From assembly GCA_032821775.1 (NCBI GenBank), contig JAVLRN010000008.1, positions 1,860,001-1,924,000 of the forward strand: a stretch of 64,000 bases of DNA. The letters run 5' to 3'. Positions within the stretch are counted from its first letter, which is position 1. Each line of letters begins with the position of its first letter. Both the position numbers and the translations under genes were made by a program. This document shows, piece after piece, positions 31,532-42,955 of this stretch. The notes below the pieces were generated by a model, which made no database searches, was not told where the DNA came from, and saw only the letters and a program-made list of their open reading frames with translations. The stretch comes from Sanguinoderma infundibulare. Taxonomy: Eukaryota > Basidiomycota > Agaricomycetes > Polyporales > Polyporaceae.

Positions 31532-33139
31532 CTATCTCCCCATCACGAAGACCCACCAGGCATCTTCCTCGTGCTTGTGATACCCGTACACAACCTCGCC
31601 GACGAGCTCCTGCAGTCGTGGAACAAAGCGCGCGGACGCCTCTTTATGCTCCGCCTCCGTCTTGTGCATCAGGTGGATCTCGAAGCGGTCCAGGCGCGTG
31701 CCTCGTGAGGCTCGTCGCGCGAGGACCTCAACGACGTGGTTGAGGAGGCCTTTATCATACGACCAGAGATTCTCCAAATCACCGACGATGAGCGTCTTCA
31801 AGTTGGGACAGAGCACATCCCCGGCCGCGTTCCCGGACACCGCAGCGTCGCAGCTCATCCCGTAGACAAGATTCGACAGAGGGTGAGGAAGGGTCTCGGC
31901 AAGCAGCTCAAGCAGGCCGAGGAAGCGACCCCCGCCGTTCATTCGGAGGGTCTCGAGGTTTGGGAACGCCTGGAACGCCGCTCGGAAGTTGCGCAGCTTC
32001 AACAGGTTGTAGTCCGCCCGGATCTCGAATCGTTGGATGTCCGCAGTGAAGAGCAAGTTGAGGAGGTCCGTGAACCCGCAACGCGTCAAGTGAGCCCAAC
32101 AGACCGCATAGTCCGAGTCGTTGAAGAGCTGGAGGGTCACCGTGCGGTTATCCACGCTCCTCCCGGTAAATACGTATTCCTTTCCCCAAGAGACGAACAC
32201 GATTTCCGTGATAGATGATAGGAATGGGATGACGGCGGAGGGCTCGGCTGGAACGAGTGCGGAGAACGCCCGGTCGAGGTCCCAAAACTCCGAATACTCA
32301 AGCTTTGATACATCGTCGATGATGCACACATCGTTCGCACGTGGGAAGCGTAGATAGGAGAGTAGGGAGGCGTCGCATGGTCTTGGGTTGCAGAACTGTG
32401 CCGTGTGGAGGTGAGGGAAGGTGATAAGTGATGGGCAGGGAAGTGGGCGGGTCGACATCGTCACCGAGAGAACGCCAGTTAACCTAAGGATCTCCAGCTG
32501 TGGAGAGCACGCGGTTAGAACTTCCAGAAGCCTGTCCTGCGTGACTCCGGGGGCAAGGAAGGACAGGTCCAGGGCGCGTAGATTGTTGTATACGCGTGTG
32601 TCGTCGGGAAGCTGAACGGCAGAGAGAGTGAGATTCGCGAGTTGAGGGAGTCTCTCCGACGATAACCCAACAATCCTCCGTATGACGCCACCGCGACCAT
32701 GAAGACAGAGGGTACGAAGGTTGGGAAACTGTATATAGAACAGCGCGCCCAGAGACGCGGCGAGCTCCTTGTTTACGTTGAAGGAGAGGACGGCAATGAG
32801 GCGTGCGTAGTGCGGTTGCAGTAACGGGCGAACAACGGATGGGGGAGGGTTGTGCTTGCGGAAGTAAACGGCAGGGAGTGCATTCTGGCCAGCGGACCTG
32901 GAGAGGCAGAGTTCAAGCCAGCGAGGATTGCTGTAAACATTGATGATCCGCCAATACGTCGGTGTCCCGCAGATGATCTCGCGCCAACGAGGACAGACGC
33001 ATATAAGTTGCATCAGCTTCACCTCCGGCTTGGTCTCCCAACCGTCATAGGTTGCAGGCGGCAGTCTGAAGTCGAGAGAATGATAAACGTCGTCGAACAC
33101 CAAAAGCATAACGTCATCGGGTAGCTGGTGGATAGGCAT
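31532..33139 (-). CDS. F-box protein, intact, single exon
   Basis: The start is taken at 33139 (MPIHQLPDDVMLLVFDDVYH), a standard F-box opening; an in-frame ATG at 33196 would add 19 residues. The F-box continues through LMQLICVCPRWREIICGTPT and YWRIINVYSNP. The LRR-like body includes FPNLRTLCLHGRGG, LLEVLTACSPQLEILRL, SLITFPHLHTAQF and FPNLETLRMNGG, and it ends ELVGEVVYGYHKHEEDAWWV before the stop. At 535 residues it is full length for the family. It is the closest intact relative in this window of the interrupted pseudogene at 21.5-24.3 kb. A role as SCF substrate adaptor is inferred from the domain. Confidence 0.9.
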   Translation of the reverse strand: MPIHQLPDDVMLLVFDDVYHSLDFRLPPATYDGWETKPEVKLMQLICVCPRWREIICGTPTYWRIINVYSNPRWLELCLSRSAGQNALPAVYFRKHNPPPSVVRPLLQPHYARLIAVLSFNVNKELAASLGALFYIQFPNLRTLCLHGRGGVIRRIVGLSSERLPQLANLTLSAVQLPDDTRVYNNLRALDLSFLAPGVTQDRLLEVLTACSPQLEILRLTGVLSVTMSTRPLPCPSLITFPHLHTAQFCNPRPCDASLLSYLRFPRANDVCIIDDVSKLEYSEFWDLDRAFSALVPAEPSAVIPFLSSITEIVFVSWGKEYVFTGRSVDNRTVTLQLFNDSDYAVCWAHLTRCGFTDLLNLLFTADIQRFEIRADYNLLKLRNFRAAFQAFPNLETLRMNGGGRFLGLLELLAETLPHPLSNLVYGMSCDAAVSGNAAGDVLCPNLKTLIVGDLENLWSYDKGLLNHVVEVLARRASRGTRLDRFEIHLMHKTEAEHKEASARFVPRLQELVGEVVYGYHKHEEDAWWVFVMGR

Positions 33140-33483
33140 GGTGTGTGCACAATCTGGCAAAGACGGGCGCCACGTAAGTTGAGGACCGGATCTCATTATG
33201 TGGGTGAGATAGAGCCTGAGGTACGTACGTGTAGTAGTAGATGTTGAAGGCCGGAAGTTGTGCGACGAAGACGAGGAAAGAGGGCTGGGATGGAGAACAG
33301 TCGACCAAGTTCGGATTCGAACCAGAGCTCAGTGTGTGCCACATGGCACGAAGCTCTGGTTGAACTTGAAGAGGAAATTATGTCGTCATGATGTGAATAA
33401 TCTGCCTCGCATGATCGAACGCCGATATTCGCGGCAGTTTCTGAAAGCCCTCAAGTACTGGTGACGCCAGTGGAGAGGCCGTC

Positions 33484-33850
33484 CTACGTTGCTATACTCC
33501 AGCTCCCCAAAAAAGCCTGGAACCACCCGTTAGTGCCGCCGACGGCGACGTTCATGATCAAGGAGAACGGCTGGTCGAACGGCGCCACGTTCCGCATCCC
33601 GTTCCGCCATGGGTCCTCGAGCTGGATGAAGCCCGTCCCGTTGGCGACGACGGACGGGAAGGCCCCGCGCCGGAAGAACGACTCGTCGAACTTGAGGTAG
33701 AGCATGTCTGTGAGGCGTGAGTCGACGTAGACGCGTACAAACTGCGCGTCCCACTCGAGCACGAACGAGTGGAAGCCGTCGGCGAACGTCTTGCGCCGGT
33801 TCGTCCACCAGCCGTACGTCTTGCTCACCCCGTTCAGAGACAAAAACAGG
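33484..33850 (-). pseudogene. GH16 beta-glucanase fragment
   Basis: The minus-strand frame reads SLNGVSKTYGWWTNRRKTFA, FHSFVLEWDAQFVRVYVDSR, LTDMLYLKFDESFFRRGAFP, WRNGMRNVAPFDQPFSLIMN and VAVGGTNGWF, then a stop. This is the C-terminal half of the GH16 jelly roll as found in fungal laminarinase/beta-glucan-binding members. The catalytic ExDxxE strand lies further upstream in such proteins and is absent here. The 5' side is directly joined to an F-box-type fragment on the same strand. Confidence 0.75.
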
Positions 33851-34519
33851 AATAATGCGCGCGAGTGTGCAGCGCCCCTCGCACCAGCTCGAATATCGCA
33901 GGGCCCGAGACCAGGAAGTGGACTTCTGCAATGATCTCCGCGAGAAATGGACAGCAGAGTGCGCCCACACGGCGTTCCAACGAGGACAGCGTCGCGCTCC
34001 ACAGTCCTGACCAAAACGAGTCGATGTACCCTCGGCGGCTGATCCTGAGCGAGCGCAGGCTCGGGAACGCGTGGAATACACGCTCCCATGTATCCGCTGG
34101 GACCTGGTCAAGAACGCCGTCGATTCGGAGGGTGTGGACCCAGACGACGGAGAGCGCGTCCATAACACCCGTGAGGTTGGGTGCGAGAAGCGCGTCCCAG
34201 ATTGGGGTCTCTTCGAGCAGCGCAAGAGATTGGATACAAAGGAAGGAAGAAGATAGGCTTCCTCGAGCATTTGCGCGAACAGCTCCAGTGGTAGAGTACT
34301 GATAGGTTGTCCGCCGTCCAAACGACTGGGGGTCTTGGATCTGAGGTGTCCCCGCCATAGTGCAGTGTCTTTAGCACATGGTTGAAACCCATCACTGGCG
34401 GACATTCTGGGCATCGATTGAATTCGCATGTGGCACACACAGTGGATCGAGTAGACATCACTTACGTGGAAACGGGTGTTTACGACAGCTCGAACGTTAA
34501 CGGGATGAGCCTTAATCAC
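33851..34519 (-). pseudogene. F-box/LRR-type fragment, paralog of the 21.5-kb pseudogene
   Basis: SDVYSIHCVCHMRIQSMPRM and, in a second frame, CEFNRCPECPPVMGFNHVLK and PRPPVVWTAD match the 5' part of the pseudogene at 21497. The sequence then reads TLPLELFAQMLEEAYLLPSF, WVHTLRIDGVLDQVPADTWE and VFHAFPSLRSLRISRRGYID, which is LRR-like. The frame ends close to the GH16 junction at about 33850. Frame changes are needed, so I treat it as decayed. Confidence 0.6.
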
Positions 34520-35279
34520 AAAGGCGTTGTTTTAAGGCTTCCAACGAAGTCTAGAAGATTATGTTAACGGGAATCACCGTGAAATCGTCCGTGAAAGAAC
34601 ATACGGAGGATCGACGGAGGACGATGACAGTCACGGGAGACGGGGCAGGAAATATTAATGGCACCGCTCGGCTACTGGCGGTCCGTCGCCGTGGCCGGTC
34701 AGTGGCCGGCGTCCGGGCCGCGCGCTTCGGATATTGCATTGGGTACCAACCCCAGAGCAGCTCCTTCAGCAAGTTGTCTCCTGATCCTGGGCTTTCTCGC
34801 AGCTGGGTCAATCCATGGCCTCAGCGTCAAAGAGCCAGATGGCACCAAGACGTTTTCCACTACCAAAGTAGGGTTGAGTTCGCATTTCACGTGTGTGGCT
34901 TAGTACCACCACTTACTATTGCCTCCGAGTCTCTGCTGACTCCCGCCGTTTCGCGCAGTTCCCTCTGACTCCGACTCGAAGTTGCCACCCATGCCGCAAT
35001 TCACCATTGTCAATACGCTTTCGCACCTAAAGTTTGCCCTCAAGTGACCCTCAAGTGGACCGTCGTGCGTTAGCTTTCTCGCGATATCTTCCCGCCACTC
35101 TATTAATGGACGAGATGGTCACTGGACGTGTGCGTGTTGGCAACCCTATATGCTTCTGAATTTACCTTTTCTCGACCGGACCGCCACACACTGCTCGTGA
35201 CCGATCCGCAAAAGTACAAATCCACTGAGCGACGGTAATGGTCCTAGCAGCCTCACCGGAGCTCTCTCTGTGATACCGA
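34520..35279. other. No gene recognised
   Basis: Short open frames only. The right end must contain the promoter of the GH28 gene that starts at 35280. Confidence 0.45.
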
Positions 35280-37307
35280 ATGCGCCTTGCACTCATATCG
35301 CTCACCGCAGCGGTTCTGTCGGCACGTGGGGCCGCGACTGTCAATGCAACAAACGCAGCCTCAAAGGTTTGCAATCTTCGACCTTTGGGTGCGGGGCAAG
35401 ACGATACAGACCAGGTATGGTCGCGGAGAACCTCGTGTCCCTTCTCTTGTTCACATCTAAATCATCCAGGTAGAAGCAGCCATCGCAAGATGTGGTCACT
35501 TCGGAACGACCGTGTTCCAGCCCGGTGAATACAACATCACAAGGTTGTCATGGATTCTTCCGGTCGTGCTGGAAGATTCTGAGAACTTTTTTCAGGAAGA
35601 TGACCTGGGATCTCGTCTCTTCCCGAGTGGACTTGCATGGCTACCTCAGTGTGAGCTTCCTCTCTCGCGTCTTATCATCTCCCGGCTCTGACTCGCACCC
35701 CAAGTTCAAGCCCGACCTCGACTACTGGCTCAACGCAAATAACACCTACCGCGTTATTTTCATCCAAGACCAAGCGTCCTGGTTCGTGGTCACCGGGCAC
35801 GACTTCGTCCTCGATGCGCACTCGACGGGCGGCATCAACGGCAATGGCCAGCCTTGGTGGTCGTACTACACAACACATACCCGTTTGGACGGCGACGGAC
35901 GGCCGGTCGCGTTCACGCTCAGCAACGTGACCCGCGGGCTCGTGAAGGACTTCAGGATCGAGGCACAGCCGTTCTGGTGCAACGCCGTGGCGGACTCGCG
36001 CGAGGTCACGTATGACGGGATGTATTGCAACGCGACGAACCAGGATCCGACGTATGTCGGACAGAAGTAAGTCCTGCTCGCCATGCGCACCTCGTTATCT
36101 GACATGTGGTATCCATAGCATAGTCCCGAATACTGATGGTAGTTTGGTTGGTATCCCACTTTGGGAAATGGTTGACGAGATTGCGTAGGAATCGACACAT
36201 ACCGTTCGGACAAGGTCACGCTGCTCCGCTGGGACGTCAGTATCCGTTTGTGTCTTGGGTTCGTATCGCTTTTGACGCACCGATATTACGTTGCAGATCA
36301 CTACTGGCGACGATTGTCTCGCAATTAAAGGGGTGAGTGAAAAACAGTAGGGTCATCTGGCTGTCCTGAGCCCAAACGCCGCGGGGTCTCGAAGAACTCG
36401 ACCAACGTCGTCGCCAAAGACATCACTTGTCATGGAGGAAACGGTCTCGCATTTGGGTCTCTCGGACAATATGTGCAATTTGTAAGTCTTGCCAGCGGAG
36501 CGCCATAGCCGGTAGCCTCTCACCAGTCGCACATCGCCCCAGAACGACATCGTGGACAACGTGATCATCGAGGACGCCAAGGTGCGCAGAGTTCCGTTCA
36601 TAGCGAGGTATGCGGTATACTGAATGACGCTCCTGCTCTGCCGGCCAACAGATGATCCGCCTCCCCTCCCAGGTCCAGCCGAACATGCGCTCGGGCGTGT
36701 ACTTCAAGACCTGGACGGGCACAGTCAATGGCTCTCCCCCGACCGGCGGAGGTGGGGGCGGCGGTGCGTACTCCCCTGCCCCCCGGCCAGAGCGTGTCTG
36801 ATTGTCTGGCAGGTTTCGTGTCGAACGTGGTCATCAGGAACGTATCGCTCGACCGCGTCTCGCTCCCCATCCAAATCACCCAAACGAACGCTGGGCACTC
36901 GTACGACCTTCGTGCCATTTTCTCTGCAACCATCGACCAACTCCTCGTCGCAGGGGCGACGCGCCGTCTACGCTCCAGCTGAGCAACCTGACGTTCATCG
37001 ACTTCAGCGGGACGTCAGAGGGCAGCCTCCGTGCGTGACTCTGCCATCTGTCATCCCATGCTGCGAATCTGAGTCGTAGCACCCAGTCGTGGACTTGGAA
37101 TGCAGCTCCGCGGCCCCGTGCCCGAACATGCGCTTCGACAACATCAGCATCGGTGTAGACGGCGGTGCAACGCCGAGCTACAAGTGCGTGAACGTCGTGA
37201 GCGAGACTGGGCTCTCTGGTGAGTCGCGATTGAAGTGGAGGATGATCAACGGATCGATGACCCCCCCTGGTACACGCGTAGGCTGCAATGTCACTGGGAC
37301 TGCCTGA
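35280..37307 (+). CDS. GH28 glycoside hydrolase, second intact copy
   Basis: Secreted pectin-active enzyme model with signal peptide MRLALISLTAAVLSARGA from the ATG at 35280. About ten short introns give one frame: VEAAIARCGHFGTTVFQPGE, KMTWDLVSSRVDLHGYLS, FKPDLDYWLNANNTYRVIFI, FVVTGHDFVLDAHSTGGING, WCNAVADSREVTYDGMYCNA, IVPNTDGIDTYRSDKVTLL (NTD), ITTGDDCLAIKG (DD), CHGGNGLAFGSLGQYVQF (GGNG in place of GHG), VQPNMRSGVYFKTWTGTVNG, LSNLTFIDFSGTSEGS, DLECSSAAPCPNMRFDNI and the C-terminus CNVTGTA (TGA 37305-37307). It is a close paralog of the gene at 4714-6719 in opposite orientation and has the same exo-type GGNG motif. No breaks were found. Confidence 0.9.
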
Positions 37308-37879
37308 TATTTGAACGAATCGTCTTAACGCGAGCTTGACAAAAGCGCACAGAGCCACCCTGCTTGTAATACTAGTACATGCATGTGTTCTGATTGAGTA
37401 CAACATGGAGCATATACCATACTTAGCGAATCAGAAGCACATTCCGTGTAACAACATCGCAGACGGAGTACGATTCAGATCATGTACTTGTGAGGCCCGC
37501 CGGCGCTCGCTGGAGGTCGCGGAGTCGAGAGAGTTGAGCGGTCAGCCAAAGTAGCAGGCACACAAGAGGCGTCCGAGACGCTAGATGGGAGGGCAAAGTC
37601 TATTGAAGTCTCGAAGGGCTGGGGTCAACCCACGCAGACACAGGAGTATACGAAGGAGTGTGGGTTGTCTAAGTAACGAGTGAGTCAATCCGAGTCAAAT
37701 GGAGCATAGAATAAGCTGTCAGGGAGTGTCGACGTAGTAACTACTACTGAGGGGAGAGAGGAAGGTAACGAGCGGGAGACGTGATAGGAAAATAAACTTG
37801 AGAGAGGGAAGCTGCCGCCAACGGGAAGTGACAGTACGCCCGTAACAGGTCCAGACATGGCAATGCGGGCGATGAACGA

Positions 37880-39778
37880 CTAGCCCCAAATCGGTGGCAC
37901 CAGAGTCCAGTTATCGCTCTCGTACTCCAGCGTCTCCACCCAGCGCGGCCCAGTCACCTCGATCCTCAGCGTCCCCTCTGGATGGACAAACTTCCGCAGA
38001 CCTGGGACGTGGTCTGTGTTGCTTTCCTCCGCGGCGAGAGGGGGGGTGACTTGATGTGCGAAACGGAGATCGAGATGCTTCAGCGGCCGCCCGTGCTCCT
38101 TCCGGATGCGTACGTAGGTCGCGAGAAGGGCCGCAATGCGAACATCCAGGCTATAAACGACGAGCCTGAGCGAGTCCAGCTTGGCACCCAGCGGCTCTGC
38201 AGTAGACCCGGACCCGTCCGCCTGCGTCTTGGCGGGCCAGCGGAATTCTAGATAGGTGAGAGCCTCGAGCAGCCCGATGACACCCCACTGACTCTCGTTC
38301 CTCGACTCAGGCTCGTACGGGAAACGGCCTACATCCCATGCGTCGAGCCCGAGGAACGTGAGATCAGGGAATGCGCGGAGGATGTTGAGCAACGTCTCGC
38401 GCGCGACGCTCCGGAAGTTGCCTCGCAGCTCGAAAGATTTGACTGGTGCTTTGTGGAACATAGCGGCCGTCTCCTCCGCCAACGTCGAGAGATTGAAAGG
38501 GAGGTCGAACCCTTCGGCAAGCACATCCTCAGGTGGATCGGCGTGCAGCGCGAATTTCGTACGCGGCAGGTTGGAGGAGGGGTCCGCGAGGAGCTCGACG
38601 TAGGTCCCGATGTGGGATGACACGGGCACAGTGAGCTGGACGGTCTGCGCGGTTTTCAGGATGGCGAGCGGAGGCACGAGGATCTTCCCTGGACCGCTGG
38701 GAAAGATAGAGCGGAGTGTGAAGGGGGGGTCATCGAAACCGTTAAGTTGCTGGTATGCCTCGAGATTGACTTTGACCTGGGGGTGGAAGTGGACGTATCG
38801 AAGGATCCAGTGCTGCAAGACCCAAGGTTCAGCGGTGAGTTGGAAGAGGCGCAACGAGCTCGGGAGCGTTACGGCCCCCTGGGTAGCAGTCACGTCGTCC
38901 CCTGAGGCGCGAGCCCAGTCCTCGTCCCAGCCGGGTGTGCAGATATTGAGGTGTTTGAGAGACTCGCACGCAGAAAGTCCCTTGAGGAATAGCACCAGGT
39001 CGAGAGGGCGGCCGAAGTGACAAAACTCCAGATCCAGATCGCACAGTCGCGACGTGCAAGGGAAGTTCGCAACCATTATCTTCGCCTCCAAAAGGTATAC
39101 GGTGCGGAGTAGCGGGAAAAGCGTTGGATCCAGCCGGATTTGTCGCGGCTCGTCGAACCCTCTAAACGTGATATCAAGCTCCTCCAACGCGTCCATGGAA
39201 CAGCCGAAAAGCTCAGCTAGGGCAGGGGTAGTGGATGCGCTAGGCAGGATGCCCTTCAGCGCAAGCTCCCGGATCAGAGGGCGAAGACGGCATAGAGTTG
39301 GCGCAAGAGAACAGAATGTTTTGGTGTCGTAGAGGGTGATGTTGAGAGTGGTGCCCTTCGCACGAGCCAGAGAGAGGAAAAACCAGCGTTCACTGTCTGC
39401 GATCTCGATGTTCCTCCATATCGCCGCGGCCGTCCCTATCGTGGCGCGCCAGGCCTTGCAAACGAGCATGAGTGAACGCCAAAATTCGGTCCTCCTAGGT
39501 CTACCGGGCCTGCGGGGTCCGTCGTCCTGGCCATATAGCGTGAGGACCACCTCCATGAAGATCTCATTAGGAAGGCGGGAGATTGGAGGGGGAACGCCGT
39601 CGTGGGACCGCAGAGGGGGAAAAGTGACATTTCCATGGAAAAGGAGGGCACGGTTCCAATCTTCCCATTCAGGGCCGGCCTGAGCAGCTTGCTGCGAACG
39701 GATGAACGAGGTTAGCAGCTCGTCCACGATGTCAGGGGTGGTGCTGTGGCCTTGGACAACGTTGTGGCTTTGTGACAT
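37880..39778 (-). CDS. F-box protein, intact, single exon, 632 residues
   Basis: It starts MSQSHNVVQGHSTTPDIVDE at 39778. The F-box sits unusually far in, at about residues 65-110 (PPPISRLPNEIFMEVVLTLY, then FWRSLMLVCKAWRATIGTAA, IWRNIEIADSERWF). LRR-like strands follow (LRPLIRELALKGIL, MDALEELDITFRGF, SRLCDLDLEFCHFG, CESLKHLNICTPGW, LNILRAFPDLTFLGLDAW, VRIAALLATYVRIRKEHGRP). It ends TLEYESDNWTLVPPIWG. There is no intron in the coding part, although a short one probably lies just upstream. Pieces of a close paralog are scattered at 50.4, 51.2 and 53.6 kb. Confidence 0.9.
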   Translation of the reverse strand: MSQSHNVVQGHSTTPDIVDELLTSFIRSQQAAQAGPEWEDWNRALLFHGNVTFPPLRSHDGVPPPISRLPNEIFMEVVLTLYGQDDGPRRPGRPRRTEFWRSLMLVCKAWRATIGTAAAIWRNIEIADSERWFFLSLARAKGTTLNITLYDTKTFCSLAPTLCRLRPLIRELALKGILPSASTTPALAELFGCSMDALEELDITFRGFDEPRQIRLDPTLFPLLRTVYLLEAKIMVANFPCTSRLCDLDLEFCHFGRPLDLVLFLKGLSACESLKHLNICTPGWDEDWARASGDDVTATQGAVTLPSSLRLFQLTAEPWVLQHWILRYVHFHPQVKVNLEAYQQLNGFDDPPFTLRSIFPSGPGKILVPPLAILKTAQTVQLTVPVSSHIGTYVELLADPSSNLPRTKFALHADPPEDVLAEGFDLPFNLSTLAEETAAMFHKAPVKSFELRGNFRSVARETLLNILRAFPDLTFLGLDAWDVGRFPYEPESRNESQWGVIGLLEALTYLEFRWPAKTQADGSGSTAEPLGAKLDSLRLVVYSLDVRIAALLATYVRIRKEHGRPLKHLDLRFAHQVTPPLAAEESNTDHVPGLRKFVHPEGTLRIEVTGPRWVETLEYESDNWTLVPPIWG

Positions 39779-40997
39779 GGTATCTGTTAGACAAGGTTAG
39801 GAGAGCTCACGTCGCTTCAAAATACACAACATGAACTCACGTGCGTCTCGAGACACAGATGTAGACCGTGGTAGGAGTTGCAGGGGGGAAATTGAAAGGT
39901 ATACAGCTAACTATCAGTGGAACGTATTGCAGAGAGGAGTGGCAAGTTGTACTTCGACGTGTTGTCTCGGGGATGTGCAGGATCGTCAGCCCATCCTAGG
40001 GCATTTATAAAGGGTTCCAATGGCGGCCAAAGCGTTATGGAAGTGCTTCCATCGACGTCGTTAGGCTGGCTGCAGTGGACAAAGCGACTCGTTTGTGCCT
40101 CTCCCAGCGGCAGATGCGTTCATGGCGCTTGTCAACCACGTCATTCCCTAAGCACTCCCATCAGTTTCGACGCATTCACAAACGACTCACGCAGCCACGC
40201 TTTCCTCGCACAAAGGCTCGGAGCCACGCATGTGCCCGTATACAATGGCGCTTTGCCGATAGGCCAATGCAACCATCACGAATTGCTTCGCTGACGCGGA
40301 ACGGCGGTTGCGATATAATCCCGACGGCAACAACCTGACAGAAAGATAGAGAGAGAGTCAGTGCAGGACTCACGTATGCCGTAACCGCATTCCTCGTGTT
40401 GGTGGATGAAGACCCCGAATACTCCCAGAAATGGTATCTCAAGCGCCCTTAGTCACAAGGCATCAGCGTCACCGTTGTGACCAACCTCCAATCGCATCCA
40501 TTTCCGACGTCACCCACCCTACCCGACCTCAAATGTGCAACGTTGGTGTGATCACGGCCAAGCTCTGAGTCTGGATTTTTCCCGCTCAGTACCAGACGCA
40601 GGCTGGCTATCCGGCTTGTATCTGGTCGGAGTCGCTCCACTTGCTTCCTCCTCCGCATCCCATATGTGGCCTTGCCGAGGTTCAAGGACTCCGCACGCAT
40701 TCCACGAGAACGTACGCGGATCAAGGATGAGCGGCCCAACACCATCATAGATTGAGATGGCAAGGATGTCAGAGCGAGGAAACGTGCAAGAAAGAGGTCA
40801 TAAGTCGCGGGGCAGTCCTCCAGGATTTGCGTAGTGTCAGCGAGTAGTTTGCTAACGATTACTGTAACCGCATAGACATTGAATATCGTCATAAACATTG
40901 GGACACGAGAACTTTTGGGAGACAGCCATAATCTACCTGTTTTAATTGCGTCAGGATATCATAGACACGAAGGGCAAACCGACTCAACATATTATGT
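39779..40997. other. No gene recognised
   Basis: This contains the upstream region of the F-box gene and the 3' side of the rhodanese gene. A 149-codon minus-strand frame (40449-40898, starting MFMTIFNVYAVTVIVSKLLA) has no recognisable domain and no supporting splice pattern. Confidence 0.45.
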
Positions 40998-42158
40998 TCA
41001 ATGTTCCTCCTCCACAGGAACTGAGACCCTACCGTCCGTGGGCGGCGCTGTCGACGACACTTCTACTTCGTCCGGCAACCCGGCTTCTTTCCACGCCGCG
41101 TATCCACCAATCATATCCGTGGCGTTCAGCATGCCAAGGTCGTGCAACGATGCAGCTGCGAGCGACGACGTGTAGCTTTCCTGGCAGAAGACGATGACGC
41201 GCAGGTCGTACCGGTCCGCGATGGGCAAGCGGGCAGCAGAGCGCGGGTCGAAGCGCCATTCCAACACGTTCCGCTCCACGACGAGGGCGCCCGCGATGCT
41301 CCCATATGTCGACCGCTGCGCCTCCGGGCGGATGTCGACGAGGACGACCGACCACGGTTGCGTCAGATCCTGGAGCTCTCCGTACGCCTGCTGGGGCGTG
41401 ATCCGCTGCAGCCTCGCGCGCGCATGGTCCAAGATCTGCGAGATGCTCCGCGATCCGGGGGGCGGGACGAGCGGGTCGATGGGCCGGCGCGCGGCCTTGC
41501 GCACCGTGTCCCAGAACGCGGCCTCGTCGTAGGTCGTCGTGCACAGGTTGCGCACGAGCGCACCCCAGCGTCCGTGCCGCAGCTCTTGGTGCTCGATCCG
41601 GTTCATGAACTTGGAGCTCAAGACGAGGCCAGCGCGCTCTGACAGCGTCTCGGACGAGCTGCATATCAGCATGGGACTCAGTCCGGGAAGGGCGAGGGCG
41701 AGGATGAAGAGGTAGCACTCCTGCTTGGGGAGCATTGCCCGCTTCAGGCGGGACGCGATTGTCTGCAGGAATCGCTCGCCGTCCTGGTGGGGCAAGGTGA
41801 GGACGACGCCGACCTTCGTTCCGTCAATCAATTCGGCCTTCCTAAGCGCACGCAGGACAATGGTGTGAGCGACTTCGTCGCGGATGGGGTCGAAGGCGTC
41901 GCCGGCTGGTGATTGCGGTCGAGAAACTGAGGAAGTGGAATCGTACTGGGATCCAATTTGCGAGTGAGTGCTGGTTCGAGACTGAATGGAGGATTGAAAG
42001 CTAGATGGAGACATGGGGGGAGGTGAAGGACTTTGTGGCACCGCTGAACGCTCTAAGAAGCTGGAGGGCGAGTGAAATGGCCTCTCAATGAGCTGGCCGT
42101 AGGTACTCGTTGAGCGAGAGGATATGCTCGAGCTCGATCTGCGGTGGGAAGACGACAT
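40998..42158 (-). CDS. Rhodanese-domain protein with a Ser-rich N-terminus
   Basis: The start is taken at the internal ATG at 42158 (MSSSHRRSSSSISSRSTSTY); the open frame begins 29 codons earlier. Residues 1 to about 90 are a Ser/Pro-rich low-complexity tail. The middle (VAHTIVLRALRKAELIDGTK, ERFLQTIASRLKRAMLPKQE, SSKFMNRIEHQELRHGRWGA, TTTYDEAAFWDTVRKAARRP) is not assigned. The last ~130 residues form a rhodanese fold: SVVLVDIRPEAQRSTYGSIA, ALVVERNVLEWRFDP, LRVIVFCQESYTSSLAAASL with Cys at the active-site loop (CQESYTS), and GMLNATDMIGGYAAWKEAGL. Sulfurtransferase activity is plausible but not shown. The stop is TGA at 40998-41000. The gene is a single exon. Confidence 0.85.
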   Translation of the reverse strand: MSSSHRRSSSSISSRSTSTYGQLIERPFHSPSSFLERSAVPQSPSPPPMSPSSFQSSIQSRTSTHSQIGSQYDSTSSVSRPQSPAGDAFDPIRDEVAHTIVLRALRKAELIDGTKVGVVLTLPHQDGERFLQTIASRLKRAMLPKQECYLFILALALPGLSPMLICSSSETLSERAGLVLSSKFMNRIEHQELRHGRWGALVRNLCTTTYDEAAFWDTVRKAARRPIDPLVPPPGSRSISQILDHARARLQRITPQQAYGELQDLTQPWSVVLVDIRPEAQRSTYGSIAGALVVERNVLEWRFDPRSAARLPIADRYDLRVIVFCQESYTSSLAAASLHDLGMLNATDMIGGYAAWKEAGLPDEVEVSSTAPPTDGRVSVPVEEEH

Positions 42159-42955
42159 GGCCAATTGACTCGGAGGTTTAAGGTTAGTGCCGGCCTCTTT
42201 TCTGCAAATTGAATTGATTAGTCCTAAAACGTGCAATAGAAGCACTGGAATCTTGCCTACGTCGATGAAAAGGCCTCTGGGACGTCGTAAGTGTCGAGGA
42301 GAGTTGAAAGTAGGGATGCAGGGCGAGGCTCTACAGTGCTTCAGTCGACTCTAACTCGACAGTCCGAGTCGTTTCGTGATGCCAGCGCAACCATTGGCAG
42401 ATGTTGGCAAATCCGGTCCCGTCGGGCCGAGTTTCAGCAGACGTTGTCCTTTCGTGAAGGCGTGAGCAGCTGAGTACTGGTCCCGTACTGAGGTACCTAG
42501 AGCAGAGATGACGATGCAAGCCCCCGTCCAAGAAGGGCGTGCACGTAAGTCAAGTCGACGATATCGATCAAGCGAAAATGCCGAGCGCCCGCAGAAGCTC
42601 CTTCAAAATTCATTTCGATCATACCACTAATCCGGAGCCAAATGCATATCTATGGGGGGATGTACAAGAATGCGACTATGAAGAAAGTTCGAATGGGGTG
42701 CTATGAGCGGTATGAGACTATGCGATGCTGAGTACGTGTATAATGGATATGCTGGTGGTGATGTTAGTGGATGTGAGATAATGGTAATCTAACCCTTCCG
42801 GTCCTGGGGGGGAGGGGGAAACGTGGCGAGAACGAATATGCGGTGTGCCGAGTCCGACATACAAAAGCGAAGTCCATAATAACATCGTGAGCATGAGGGG
42901 ATCGTAAGAGGGTCGGTGTACGTCACGGTGTTCCGGGCAACCGCCACCCGCAGCC
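42159..42955. other. No gene recognised
   Basis: Intergenic stretch between the starts and ends of neighbouring minus-strand genes. No domain was seen. Confidence 0.45.

Noticed and set aside
41029..41718. 229-codon frame overlapping the rhodanese gene
   Set aside because: It is a GC-driven shadow frame rich in Arg/Ala/Pro; the rhodanese frame is continuous and has domain support.
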